Shown here piece after piece: positions 42,239 to 51,227 of a stretch of 64,000 nt of DNA. Origin of the DNA: Halopseudomonas salina (GTDB lineage: Bacteria; Pseudomonadota; Gammaproteobacteria; Pseudomonadales; Pseudomonadaceae); contig NZ_VTTI01000012.1 of the NCBI RefSeq assembly GCF_008641105.1, positions 33,526 to 97,525 of the forward strand, given 5' to 3'. Each line of letters opens with the position of its first letter. Position 1 is the stretch's first letter. Position numbers and translations under genes: made by a program. Below the pieces are notes generated by a model. It was not told where the DNA came from. It saw nothing but the letters and a program-made list of their open reading frames with translations, and ran no database searches.

Positions 42239-42277
42239 CCAGCTCCTGCGCCGATGGTTCAGCTCGCACGGCCAACT

Positions 42278-42305
42278 TGCCGCTTGAAGCTTGTCGCTTG
42301 CCGCT
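42278..42305 (-). repeat. Inverted heptamer array, 4 units (right arm)
   Basis: TGCCGCT, TGAAGCT, TGTCGCT and TGCCGCT, each the complement of an AGCNNNA unit, end 8 bases from the pepA stop (42313). On the minus-strand pepA transcript this arm comes first and can pair with the 17-unit array, giving a long imperfect stem after pepA. Confidence 0.93.
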
Positions 42306-42312
42306 GTTTTAT

Positions 42313-43911
<1,599 letters not shown>

Positions 43912-43953
43912 TCATTCTGGCTCATTCGTGGGCCTGGGGCCAAGGAAGTTATT

Positions 43954-45057
43954 GTGATTGTTTTTCGTTATCTAAGCCGTGAAGTCCTGATAACCCTGAC
44001 TGCCGTCAGCGGCGTGCTGCTGCTTATCATCATGAGCGGTCGTTTCATCAAGTATCTGGCGCAGGCAGCAGCAGGTCAGCTCGATCCCGGTGTGCTGTTT
44101 CTGATCATGGGTTACCGGCTGCCGGGCTTCGTGGTGCTTATTCTTCCGCTGGGCATGTTTCTGGGTATTTTGCTGGCCTACGGGCGTATGTATCTGGACA
44201 GCGAAATGACAGTGCTGTCGGCCAACGGGTTCAGCGACCGACGTATTCTCTGGTATACCCAGGGCTCGGCGCTGGTCGTGGCTGCGATTGTGGCGCTGTT
44301 GAGTTTATGGGTAGCGCCGGCAGGCGTGCTCAAGACGCAACAGCTATTCAACGAACAGGCAGCCATGACTGAGTTCGACACGCTGGCTGCCGGTCGCTTT
44401 CAGTCTCTGGGCAGCGGCCAGCGTGTGACCTACGCGGGTGGGCTGTCGGAAGATCGCACGCAGTTGCAGGATCTTTTCATTACCGAACGCGCTGGCGGTA
44501 TGGATGACACCCGGGTAGGCGTGTTGGTAGCGGAAACTGGGCGCCAACAGATGAATGCCGACGGTAGCCGTTATCTGGTGCTATACGACGGATATCGCTA
44601 TGACGGTACTCCCGGAACAGCGGACTTCAGGGTCATCAGCTATGACACCTACGGCGTATTGTTACCCAAGCCTGAACTTGCCACCGAAGTAACAGATCAC
44701 GAGGCAATGCCAACACTGGCGTTGTTCGGACAGACGGATGTCGATTTGCAGGCCGAGCTGCAATGGCGACTTGCCATACCCTTGCTGGTATTTGTGGTCG
44801 CCTTCTTTGCGGTGCCCTTGTCCAGGGTCAATCCGCGGCAAGGGCGTTTTTTGAAATTGCTGCCTGCGGTCATGCTGTATATGGCCTATCTGGCGATGCT
44901 GATCAGTGCTCGCGGCTGGATGGAATCCGGGAAGTTGCCACCTGCACTGGGGCTGTGGTGGGTGCACGTGTTGTTTCTACTCATAGGCGTTGCTCTCAAT
45001 CGGCAGGCTCTGATGCGCCAGCCTGCCCCACGGGAGGTCAGCCATGCGCATTCTTGA
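43954..45057 (+). CDS. lptF: LPS export permease LptF
   Basis: Inner-membrane subunit of LptB2FG, which extracts lipopolysaccharide and sends it to the outer membrane. The 367-residue protein has six hydrophobic segments with a periplasmic beta-jellyroll between TM3 and TM4. GTG 43954 (AAGGAAG just upstream) gives the usual N-terminus IVFRYLSREVLITLTAVSG; the longer frame to 43873 encodes non-conserved residues. The stop overlaps lptG by 14 bases. Confidence 0.94.
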   Translation: MIVFRYLSREVLITLTAVSGVLLLIIMSGRFIKYLAQAAAGQLDPGVLFLIMGYRLPGFVVLILPLGMFLGILLAYGRMYLDSEMTVLSANGFSDRRILWYTQGSALVVAAIVALLSLWVAPAGVLKTQQLFNEQAAMTEFDTLAAGRFQSLGSGQRVTYAGGLSEDRTQLQDLFITERAGGMDDTRVGVLVAETGRQQMNADGSRYLVLYDGYRYDGTPGTADFRVISYDTYGVLLPKPELATEVTDHEAMPTLALFGQTDVDLQAELQWRLAIPLLVFVVAFFAVPLSRVNPRQGRFLKLLPAVMLYMAYLAMLISARGWMESGKLPPALGLWWVHVLFLLIGVALNRQALMRQPAPREVSHAHS

Positions 45058-46105
45058 TCGGCATATCGGTTCCACTGTGCTGTTCAGTATTCTGGTTGTG
45101 GCGCTGATTGTGCTGGGGCTGGACCTGCTCTTTGCCTTTATCGGCGAACTGGACGACGTCGAGGGCAGCTACGGCGCACTGGATGCGCTTGTATATACGC
45201 TTTTCACCCTGCCACGACGGTTGTACGAGATGCTGCCTCTGGCGGCCCTGATCGGTTGTCTGATAGGCCTGGGTACCCTGGCGAGCAATTCCGAGCTGAC
45301 GATCATGCGTGCCGCTGGCGTATCGATTCCGCGTATTGTTGCAGCCGTCTTCAAGCCATTGCTGGTGATCTTGCTGGCTGGCGTGCTGCTGGGTGAATAC
45401 GCGGCACCTTACAGCGAGAATATTGCCGAAAGCCGACGTGCTATCGCTCAGGGTACGGAACAGGCTTTCAAGTCGCGGGGTTTCTGGCATCGTGAAGGGA
45501 ATGATTTTCTGCATATCAATGCGGTGCAGCCCGATGGTGCGCTGCGGGGCATTACTCGCTACCGCTTTGATGGCGAGCGTCAATTGCTTGAGGCCAGTTT
45601 TGCCAGTCGTGCCGTTGTCGAGGAAGAGACCTGGTTGATGACGGACGTGCAGACCACGCGCTTCCCCGAGTCTGATCGTACGGAAGTCGTAGCCAGCGCA
45701 CAGGAGCGCTGGAATGTATTACTGTCGGCGGATTTGCTCAGTGTGGTGGTGCTCGATCCCGAAGTGCTCTCTCTTTCCGGGATCTGGCACTATCAGAGTT
45801 ATCTGGCCGAGCAGAACCTGAGCAATGCACAGTACCGGCTGGCCTTCTGGAAAAAACTGCTGCAACCTCTGGCGACGCTTGCCCTGGTGTTTGTCGCCAT
45901 TTCCTTCGTATTCGGCCCGCTGCGCTCGGTGACTCTGGGACAGAGAGTTTTTACCGGGGTGCTGGTTGGGTTCAGTTTTCGCATTATCCAGGACCTGCTT
46001 GGGCCTTCGAGTCTGGTTTTCGGCTTCTCACCCCTGATGGCAGTCATGGCGCCAATTCTGGTGCTCTTCGTGCTTGGTGGCGTGTTGCTGAAGCGGGCTG
46101 GTTAA
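45044..46105 (+). CDS. lptG: LPS export permease LptG
   Basis: A 353-residue partner of LptF with the same six-helix plus jellyroll layout. Family segments are MRILDRHIGSTVLFSILVV at the N-terminus and LATLASNSELTIMRAAG-like GTLASNSELTIMRAAG near residue 84, the coupling helix for LptB. Starts inside lptF, so the two are coupled. Convergent with the RDD gene 22 bases away. Confidence 0.95.
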   Translation: MRILDRHIGSTVLFSILVVALIVLGLDLLFAFIGELDDVEGSYGALDALVYTLFTLPRRLYEMLPLAALIGCLIGLGTLASNSELTIMRAAGVSIPRIVAAVFKPLLVILLAGVLLGEYAAPYSENIAESRRAIAQGTEQAFKSRGFWHREGNDFLHINAVQPDGALRGITRYRFDGERQLLEASFASRAVVEEETWLMTDVQTTRFPESDRTEVVASAQERWNVLLSADLLSVVVLDPEVLSLSGIWHYQSYLAEQNLSNAQYRLAFWKKLLQPLATLALVFVAISFVFGPLRSVTLGQRVFTGVLVGFSFRIIQDLLGPSSLVFGFSPLMAVMAPILVLFVLGGVLLKRAG

Positions 46106-46127
46106 GCGCAAACGCGCTCGGGCGCGC

Positions 46128-46622
46128 TCACTTTTTGAACGTGCCCTTGGGCAAGGTGACCAGTTCGGTGCCCGATGCCATATCGTGCCAGGTCCGGGAT
46201 TTCGAATCCCATATCGACCAGGCAAAGCCGAGTCCCAGAGAGAGCCAGGCAACTTGGGCGACCAGAAACCGGATGACCGCCTGCCGCCGAGTGATAGCCA
46301 TACCGCCGGGTTGCTGGACCCGAATACGCCACACCTGCATTCCCAGGGTCTGCCCCTTGAGCGTCCAGAAAATCAGATAGAACAGCAGGCTCACCCCGAA
46401 AATGATCAGCGTCAGCAGGTAGTCCCCGATAAACCCCCCCGCCTCTGCCTGTTGCTGTGCGACCTGCTCACCCGTGAAGAAAATATGGATGCCCAGATAG
46501 GCAAAGGTGATAACCATCCAGGCCGCGATCAGAAGAAACAGGTCATAGCCGGCGACCATCAGTCGTCGTCCCAGGGAGGTAGCCGGAAAAGCGCCGGCAG
46601 GATCAAGTTGTCTAGTGGGCAT
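46128..46622 (-). CDS. RDD family membrane protein
   Basis: A 164-residue inner-membrane protein with three to four hydrophobic segments and RDD-domain features (SLGRRLMVAGYDLFLLIAAW; FWTLKGQTLGMQVWRIRV near residue 90). The function of stand-alone RDD proteins is unclear; some act in sodium or compatible solute traffic. It is last in a minus-strand series after HopJ (32 bases). Confidence 0.87.
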   Translation of the reverse strand: MPTRQLDPAGAFPATSLGRRLMVAGYDLFLLIAAWMVITFAYLGIHIFFTGEQVAQQQAEAGGFIGDYLLTLIIFGVSLLFYLIFWTLKGQTLGMQVWRIRVQQPGGMAITRRQAVIRFLVAQVAWLSLGLGFAWSIWDSKSRTWHDMASGTELVTLPKGTFKK

Positions 46623-46654
46623 CGAGGCTCCGCAGCATCTGTGGCGAACGGCGC

Positions 46655-46990
46655 TTAACGCCGGGTCAGGGGGGATGAGTCAAACTTGACCGCTGCGAGA
46701 CCATGGTCGCGCAGCGCACGGATGTTGGCGTGGTCTTGGCCATCCGGGTTTGCCAATACGGATTGATAATGTTCGGCAAAGCATTGCAATGCTTGAAGGT
46801 CATCGAGCCCAAGGTCCAGAGCCATCGCCAGTACCTTGCACGAGCCCTGATTCTCCCCTGCGTTATTGCGGACCGGGCCATTATCGAAGCCGCTCGGTTG
46901 ATACAGATAATGCGCATCAATAAAACCAAGGGTATCGCTGAAACGATGATCCGGTGTCCCGAGCGTGTCGAGCAATTGTTGGCGTTTCAC
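46655..46990 (-). CDS. HopJ family protein
   Basis: A 111-residue protein matching the HopJ type III effector family (Pfam), recognised by FSDTLGFIDAHYLYQPSGFDN, NAGENQGSCKVLAMALDLGL and NPDGQDHANIRAL. Homologues occur in many free-living bacteria without type III secretion, so an effector role should not be assumed. Its start overlaps the DUF1244 stop by four bases. Confidence 0.87.
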   Translation of the reverse strand: MKRQQLLDTLGTPDHRFSDTLGFIDAHYLYQPSGFDNGPVRNNAGENQGSCKVLAMALDLGLDDLQALQCFAEHYQSVLANPDGQDHANIRALRDHGLAAVKFDSSPLTRR

Positions 46991-47292
46991 CCTTTATCCG
47001 CTCCGCGCTGAGCTTTCTCGAATGCAGCCTGCTGCGCCGGACTCGCTTCTTTCTGGTGATGAGCTTTCCATTGCGCGTAGGGCATACCGTAAATGGCTTC
47101 TCTGGCCTCATCCATGCTCAGCTCGATCTCCATGTCATCGGCGGCGGCCTTGTACCATTTGGACAAGCAGTTGCGACAGAAGCCGGCCAGGGTCATCAAC
47201 TCTATATTCTGAACGTCCTTACGGCTGTTCAGGTGGGCTAGCAGATCACGAAATGCTGCAGCTTCCAGTTCGATACGCTCTTGCTTGGTCAT
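46987..47292 (-). CDS. DUF1244 family protein
   Basis: A 101-residue cytosolic protein of unknown function with the DUF1244 core (AAAFRDLLAHLNSRKDVQNIELM; LAGFCRNCLSKWY, a CxxC pair that may bind metal). GGAG lies 6 bases before ATG 47292, fixing the start. Coupled to HopJ by a four-base overlap and 83 bases after folX. Confidence 0.88.
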   Translation of the reverse strand: MTKQERIELEAAAFRDLLAHLNSRKDVQNIELMTLAGFCRNCLSKWYKAAADDMEIELSMDEAREAIYGMPYAQWKAHHQKEASPAQQAAFEKAQRGADKG

Positions 47293-47375
47293 GTTCGGCT
47301 CCGCGGGTTGAAACGGCAATTGGGCGCTGGCTGCGATCATACTGACACCGCGCATTGGCAGCAATAATTTGCCTT

Positions 47376-47753
47376 TCAGGCTTCCCGCTCGGCGCTCAGT
47401 GCAATAGAAACAGATTCGGCGAAGCGCAGTGCGTGGGGCTTGTCGACTTCAACCTCGGCGTACCTCACCTGAGTATGAGCCATAACCAGGTCAAGAATTT
47501 CCTGGGTGAGACGTTCGAGGAGGGCAAACCGGTTTTCCTCGACGTGGCTGATGACGGCCTTGGTAATAGTCCGGTAGTTGAGAGCCTGGTCGATCTGATT
47601 GACTTCCACTGCCTCGGCCGCCGGATACAGGATGGTCAGGTTGATCACCACATCCTGGCGATTGAGGATTTCTTCCTCCTTGATGCCTATATAGGTGCGC
47701 AACCGCAGATCCTTGACTCGAATGCGCGCCATGCCGGGTGTCAGCTTGCTCAT
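47376..47753 (-). CDS. folX: Dihydroneopterin triphosphate 2'-epimerase
   Basis: Converts dihydroneopterin triphosphate to dihydromonapterin triphosphate on the way to tetrahydromonapterin, the cofactor of bacterial phenylalanine hydroxylase. The 125-residue protein has the FolB/FolX fold signatures [19 protein letters not shown] and [16 protein letters not shown]. The ATG lies 2 bases after the folE stop, and the pairing with folE and folM favours FolX over aldolase FolB. Confidence 0.92.
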   Translation of the reverse strand: MSKLTPGMARIRVKDLRLRTYIGIKEEEILNRQDVVINLTILYPAAEAVEVNQIDQALNYRTITKAVISHVEENRFALLERLTQEILDLVMAHTQVRYAEVEVDKPHALRFAESVSIALSAEREA

Positions 47754-47755
47754 GT

Positions 47756-48313
47756 TCACCGTCCGATCAGTTGCAGAAATTCCTGCCGGGTGTTGAAGGA
47801 CTCGCGGAAGGCGCCCAGCATCACCGAGCTGTGCATGGAGGAATTCTGCTTTTCCACGCCGCGCATCATCATGCACATGTGCTTGGCCTCGATGACCACG
47901 GCCACGCCCTTGGCATTCGTCACCGACTGCAGAGCGTCGGCTATCTCGCGCGTGAGGTTTTCCTGAATCTGCAGGCGCCGCGCGTACATGTCTACGATGC
48001 GTGCCACCTTGGAAAGCCCTATAACCTTGCCTGTTGGTATGTAGGCCACGTGAGCCTTGCCGATAAATGGCAGCATGTGGTGTTCGCACAGAGAGTAAAG
48101 CTCGATGTCCTTGACGATGACCATCTCGTCATTGGTCGAGGCAAACAATGCGCCGTTGACGATCTCTTCCAGGGATTGGTCATACCCCCTGCACAGAAAC
48201 TGCATTGCTTTTGCCGCTCGCTGTGGTGTGCCCTTGAGCCCATCTCGCTCGGGGTCTTCGCCGAGGTTGGAGATGATGTCGTGGTAATTGCGGGTGAGGT
48301 TTTCTAGGCTCAT
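47756..48313 (-). CDS. folE: GTP cyclohydrolase I (FolE type)
   Basis: A 185-residue enzyme converting GTP to dihydroneopterin triphosphate, first step of pterin synthesis. Zinc ligands are in [13 protein letters not shown] and [10 protein letters not shown]; the GTP segment is in [17 protein letters not shown]. It follows folM by 19 bases. I recall that a folE gene is among the light-induced genes of P. putida, which fits the light-receptor genes nearby. Confidence 0.95.
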   Translation of the reverse strand: MSLENLTRNYHDIISNLGEDPERDGLKGTPQRAAKAMQFLCRGYDQSLEEIVNGALFASTNDEMVIVKDIELYSLCEHHMLPFIGKAHVAYIPTGKVIGLSKVARIVDMYARRLQIQENLTREIADALQSVTNAKGVAVVIEAKHMCMMMRGVEKQNSSMHSSVMLGAFRESFNTRQEFLQLIGR

Positions 48314-48332
48314 CTGAGGAGTCTCTTCAGGG

Positions 48333-49034
48333 TCATTTCAGGTGCCTGCCGCCATTCAGGGTCAGACTGGTACCGGTTACGTAGGTGTTATCCATCAGAT
48401 AGCGGATGGACTGGTAAACCACTTCCGGACCGGGCTCAATGCCCAGCGCCGATTTTTCAAGCGTTTTGCGGCGGTATTCGTCGTTATCGTCAGTGTTGAA
48501 CATGATCAACGCGGGGGCGATCGAGTTGACTTTGACGCGTGGCGCGAACTGTGCGGCGAAGGACAGGGTGAGATTTTCCAAAGCCGCCTTGCTCGCACAG
48601 TAGGCCATATGCTTCTTGCTTCCACGCTGGGCCACGTGATCGGTAAGGTGGATGATATCGGTTACCTGTTGGGGGTCCAGCAAGGCTTCTGCAGCTCTGT
48701 TGATGAGGTAGGGCGCCTGTACATGCACCATGTACATCTGCTGCATGGCCTGCGCACCCTGGTGATCATCCAGCCACAAAGACGCGTTATGGACGATCGC
48801 CCTTAGAACAGGTGCGCGTTGGTGTAAACGACGTATAAAGTCTTCAATCCCTGCCAGGGTTGAAAAGTCCGCCAGCATGACTTCAATACCATTCAGTGGC
48901 TGGTCCTGCCATTCGGGCCGCATGGTACGGCAGGTGATGATTACCCTGTAACCATCCTCAACCAGACGCCGGGCACAGTGAAGTCCCACACGTTGTGCAC
49001 CACCTGTAATCAGTATGGTTTCGCTGATCGTCAT
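48333..49034 (-). CDS. folM: Dihydromonapterin reductase
   Basis: A 233-residue short-chain dehydrogenase that reduces dihydromonapterin (and dihydrofolate) with NADPH. The cofactor turn is [13 protein letters not shown], the arginine-rich segment RTMRPEWQ fits NADPH, and the catalytic YCASKAAL is near residue 150. ATG 49034 (after AGGGTTAGG... with a weak site) starts [12 protein letters not shown]; the frame upstream to 49091 is not conserved. First gene of folM-folE-folX, preceded by a candidate light-responsive promoter at 49121-49146. Confidence 0.93.
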   Translation of the reverse strand: MTISETILITGGAQRVGLHCARRLVEDGYRVIITCRTMRPEWQDQPLNGIEVMLADFSTLAGIEDFIRRLHQRAPVLRAIVHNASLWLDDHQGAQAMQQMYMVHVQAPYLINRAAEALLDPQQVTDIIHLTDHVAQRGSKKHMAYCASKAALENLTLSFAAQFAPRVKVNSIAPALIMFNTDDNDEYRRKTLEKSALGIEPGPEVVYQSIRYLMDNTYVTGTSLTLNGGRHLK

Positions 49035-49120
49035 AGGCTTCTCTTGTTCAGGGTTAGGACTCGGCCGTTCAGTCCGGGGGTACAGCGGCAACGGACCAAA
49101 CGGCCAAATCCTTTGCTAAA

Positions 49121-49146
49121 CTTATACGAGATTAGTAATCTGTACA
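49121..49146 (-). promoter_or_regulatory. Candidate PplR/LitR-type operator and -10 of folM
   Basis: Read on the minus strand: TGTACA (49146-49141), 12 bases, CGTATA (49128-49123), whose end overlaps the -10 hexamer TATAAG (49126-49121). The published P. putida PplR1 consensus, as I recall it, is T(G/A)TACA-N12-TGTA(C/T)A, so this differs by one base. On the plus strand it reads TATACG-N12-TGTACA, so it could also serve the gene at 49231. Confidence 0.6.
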
Positions 49147-49230
49147 GTATATTAGTATTGCCATTTGCTTCTTGTGTTGCACAAACCGAGCAAGAGGCAT
49201 TCCCGGTACGATCAAGGCAGGAAGACTCCA

Positions 49231-49488
49231 GTGAATCTCAGACAACTCCGTACTGCGTGGCGTGAAGGCAACGTACTGAATATCAATATTATCACGCATA
49301 GTGGATTGAATCGTTATGCGGTTAGGGTAGTTACGCGGGAAGCTGGAACTGTGATGGTGACGGGGAGCGATCGCAGCCCGATATACTGGTTATCCGTGAT
49401 GCAGTTGCAGAGGGAACTGCGCCGCCATGGGGTAACGTCTCCTGTACTGCAGGTGACAGTTGCGCAGGATGAGGTCATAGGACGCTAG
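49231..49488 (+). CDS. Small hypothetical protein, DUF6482-like
   Basis: An 85-residue protein starting at GTG 49231 with AGGAAG upstream. It begins NLRQLRTAWREGNVLNINII and continues with a beta-rich core; this resembles the small DUF6482 proteins of Pseudomonas, but I am not sure. No membrane segment or catalytic motif. It is divergent from folM across a gap with a light-type operator, and its stop shares CTAG with the convergent DUF393 gene. Confidence 0.65.
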   Translation: MNLRQLRTAWREGNVLNINIITHSGLNRYAVRVVTREAGTVMVTGSDRSPIYWLSVMQLQRELRRHGVTSPVLQVTVAQDEVIGR

Positions 49489-49919
49489 TTGCGCTTCTTC
49501 TTTGGCGCGCATCGATCGCTCTCGCAGATGGTGTCAGAATCAGCTCCCGGCATGGGTATGATGCGGGCCAGAGTGGGGCGTAGGCGACAGAATTGACGGT
49601 ATGCCCACAGCCAGAATGGGCGCGCCCAAGACCAGTTGAGCGGCATCACCAGCCAGTCCAGCCCCACGGACATGTAACTCCAGTACGTCGCGTCAATTCC
49701 GGTGACCAGTTTTCCATCCCTGAACTGTGCATGCAGGCAGTCGAGCATGTCTGCGCGGGTGAGGCCGGGCAAGGGCATGACGGATGGCTGCGTTATGTCC
49801 ACCAACTCAAGTCGACCCTTATGATTTCGTCCCTGAAACATGCGTATTTCGCGCAGACACAATGGACACTCACCATCGTAATACAGTGTCAGAGGCCACT
49901 CTGGGTTGTTGATTCGCAC
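49485..49919 (-). CDS. DCC family thiol-disulphide oxidoreductase-like protein (DUF393)
   Basis: A 144-residue protein with the DUF393 signature LTLYYDGECPLCLREIRMF (CxxC at residues 18-21) and a following DITQPS and WLWAYRQFCRLRP region. Activity is unknown. GGAG ends 7 bases before GTG 49919; the longer frame to TTG 49997 lacks a ribosome binding site. It is divergent from the MerR-type regulator gene, with two TGTACA boxes in the shared region, so it may belong to the light regulon. Confidence 0.82.
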   Translation of the reverse strand: MRINNPEWPLTLYYDGECPLCLREIRMFQGRNHKGRLELVDITQPSVMPLPGLTRADMLDCLHAQFRDGKLVTGIDATYWSYMSVGLDWLVMPLNWSWARPFWLWAYRQFCRLRPTLARIIPMPGADSDTICESDRCAPKKKRN

Positions 49920-49950
49920 AGGATTGCTCCGTTCGGCGTAAGACTGCGTG

Positions 49951-49987
49951 TGTACATGCTTTTGCTGCTGCGCAAGTTCTGTACAAT
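49951..49987 (+). promoter_or_regulatory. TGTACA box pair at the merR/DUF393 divergent promoter
   Basis: TGTACA occurs at 49951-49956 and 49980-49985, with 23 bases between. The second overlaps the -10 candidate TACAAT (49982-49987) at the same 2-base offset as in the folM promoter. The spacing is 11 bases (about one helical turn) longer than the N12 of the published operator, so cooperative binding on one DNA face is possible. Autoregulation of the MerR gene is inferred. Confidence 0.5.
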
Positions 49988-50065
49988 AGGCAAGCAATCT
50001 AACGGGCCAGATGCGGTTTCCGCAAACGCTAAAGGCCTTGATACCGACTTCCTCTGTAAACAGAT

Positions 50066-51040
50066 ATGACCAAAACCAACGATCCGATGTATGCAGCCCT
50101 TGATGCGGAACTGGAGGGCGAAGATCTTTACCCGATACGAGAAGTTTCGCGCCTGACCGGCGTCAATCCGGTCACACTCCGTGCCTGGGAGCGTCGCTAC
50201 GGATTGTTGGTTCCTCACCGTACTGATAGCGGGCACCGATTGTATTCCATGGCCGACATAGAGCGCGTACGCAAAGTCACGGCCTGGATTGATCGTGGCG
50301 TGGCGGTGAGCAAGGTCGCTTCAATTATTGACCGGGAAGTAGCGGTCAGTCAGGCCTCAGTCGTTGAACATGAGTCATCGAGGGCTGATGGTGCTGCCGG
50401 ATTGAGGGAATGGCAGGCGAAGCTGGTAGACGCGGTCAACAGTGTCGATCTGGGTCGACTCGACAGTGTCTACGGCCAGGTATATTCCACCTTTCCAGTT
50501 GTTACAGTCCTGCGCGACATCGTACTGCCTGTTTGGCAGATGTTCCGCGATAACGCTGACCCGAACGGGATTTCCGGCCAGTGGTCATTCCTTGATGCCT
50601 TTGTGCGGGGTCGTCTGTTCCAGCGCATAAGCTACCTGCGTCCTGGCTTGCCGACGGTATTAATGGCGGCCCTACCCGGATATGGTCATGAGTTCGAGTT
50701 TTTGAGTGCTGCTGCCGTTGTTGCAGAAGCTGACGCGAACGTCACCCTGGTGCCTGGCATTTCTTCCTATGCAGAACTGACTGCAATGGCGGAACAGTCT
50801 GGCTGTGACCTTTTGCTGCTTTACGGCAATCACGCTCTGGATCCCGAGGCGCTCAGCAAGAGCCTGCCTCGCCTGGAGCAGTCACTTGCCTGTCAGGTTG
50901 CAGTCGCTGGCCCTGTTTGCGCAGTGCAACCTGCCGAGTTGGAGAGGGCTGGAATAAGGGTTCTTGCAGTGCAGGGGCAGGAAGTCATCACCCAGGTGCG
51001 AGGGCTGCTGATGGGGCGTTTTGATCCGCCGCCCAATTGA
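50066..51040 (+). CDS. MerR-type regulator, class II LitR/PplR-like
   Basis: A 324-residue transcription factor with a MerR DNA-binding domain (residues 20-90: YPIREVSRLTGVNPVTLRAW) and a C-terminal region shaped like the cobalamin-binding domain of CarH/LitR. The B12 ligands are missing: LPGYGHEFEFL replaces the DxHxxG-type loop, and no EH pair occurs in the helical bundle (QWSFLDAFVRGR stands there). That fits class II LitR proteins such as PplR1-3 of P. putida, which work with short LOV proteins rather than adenosylcobalamin. A LOV gene lies just downstream. Confidence 0.85.
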   Translation: MTKTNDPMYAALDAELEGEDLYPIREVSRLTGVNPVTLRAWERRYGLLVPHRTDSGHRLYSMADIERVRKVTAWIDRGVAVSKVASIIDREVAVSQASVVEHESSRADGAAGLREWQAKLVDAVNSVDLGRLDSVYGQVYSTFPVVTVLRDIVLPVWQMFRDNADPNGISGQWSFLDAFVRGRLFQRISYLRPGLPTVLMAALPGYGHEFEFLSAAAVVAEADANVTLVPGISSYAELTAMAEQSGCDLLLLYGNHALDPEALSKSLPRLEQSLACQVAVAGPVCAVQPAELERAGIRVLAVQGQEVITQVRGLLMGRFDPPPN

Positions 51041-51075
51041 CGGCATCGTTTGGAATATCTGGTTACGTACGGGGC

Positions 51076-51111
51076 TGTACAAAAATGTTATTAATGTATA
51101 ACTTATGTACA
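51076..51111 (+). promoter_or_regulatory. TGTACA/TGTATA boxes around a promoter between merR and LOV
   Basis: TGTACA (51076-51081), 13 bases, TGTATA (51095-51100), then TGTACA (51106-51111). The middle box overlaps the -10 candidate TATAAC (51097-51102) with the same 2-base offset as the folM and merR promoters. The promoter points to the plus strand, away from merR, towards a strong terminator about 85 bases downstream. Confidence 0.55.
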
Positions 51112-51193
51112 ACCCCTGCAGAGATGCGGAGGTCCTCTTCAAAGCTGCGCACTCCGGTAGCCATCTTCCCCTTTCGGGCTACCGGGGTTTTTT
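51109..51193 (+). ncRNA. Candidate light-regulated small RNA
   Basis: A short predicted transcript of about 85 bases: a -10 (TATAAC, 51097-51102) flanked by operator-like boxes, a 40-base body, then a 12-bp terminator stem with TTTTTT. No open frame of useful length fits between. The alternative is that the terminator only ends the merR mRNA and the boxes are fortuitous. No RNA family is recognised. Confidence 0.4.
51151..51193 (+). terminator. Strong Rho-independent terminator
   Basis: ACTCCGGTAGCC (51151-51162) pairs with GGCTACCGGGGT (51177-51188), 12 pairs with one G-U, 14-base loop, followed by TTTTTT (51188-51193). The T-run is on the plus strand only, so it ends transcription from merR or from the promoter at 51097. 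Confidence 0.9.
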
Positions 51194-51227
51194 GAATCCT
51201 TCACAACTCAACCGCCAGATCTGGCAG

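Noticed and set aside
42104..42305. Heptamer array as a CRISPR array
   Set aside because: Units are 7 bases without spacers and no cas genes are near.
46655..46990. HopJ protein as evidence for a type III secretion locus
   Set aside because: No secretion or chaperone genes are near; the family is common in non-pathogens.
48720..48740. TGTACA inside folM as another operator
   Set aside because: It is in coding sequence with no paired box or -10 nearby.
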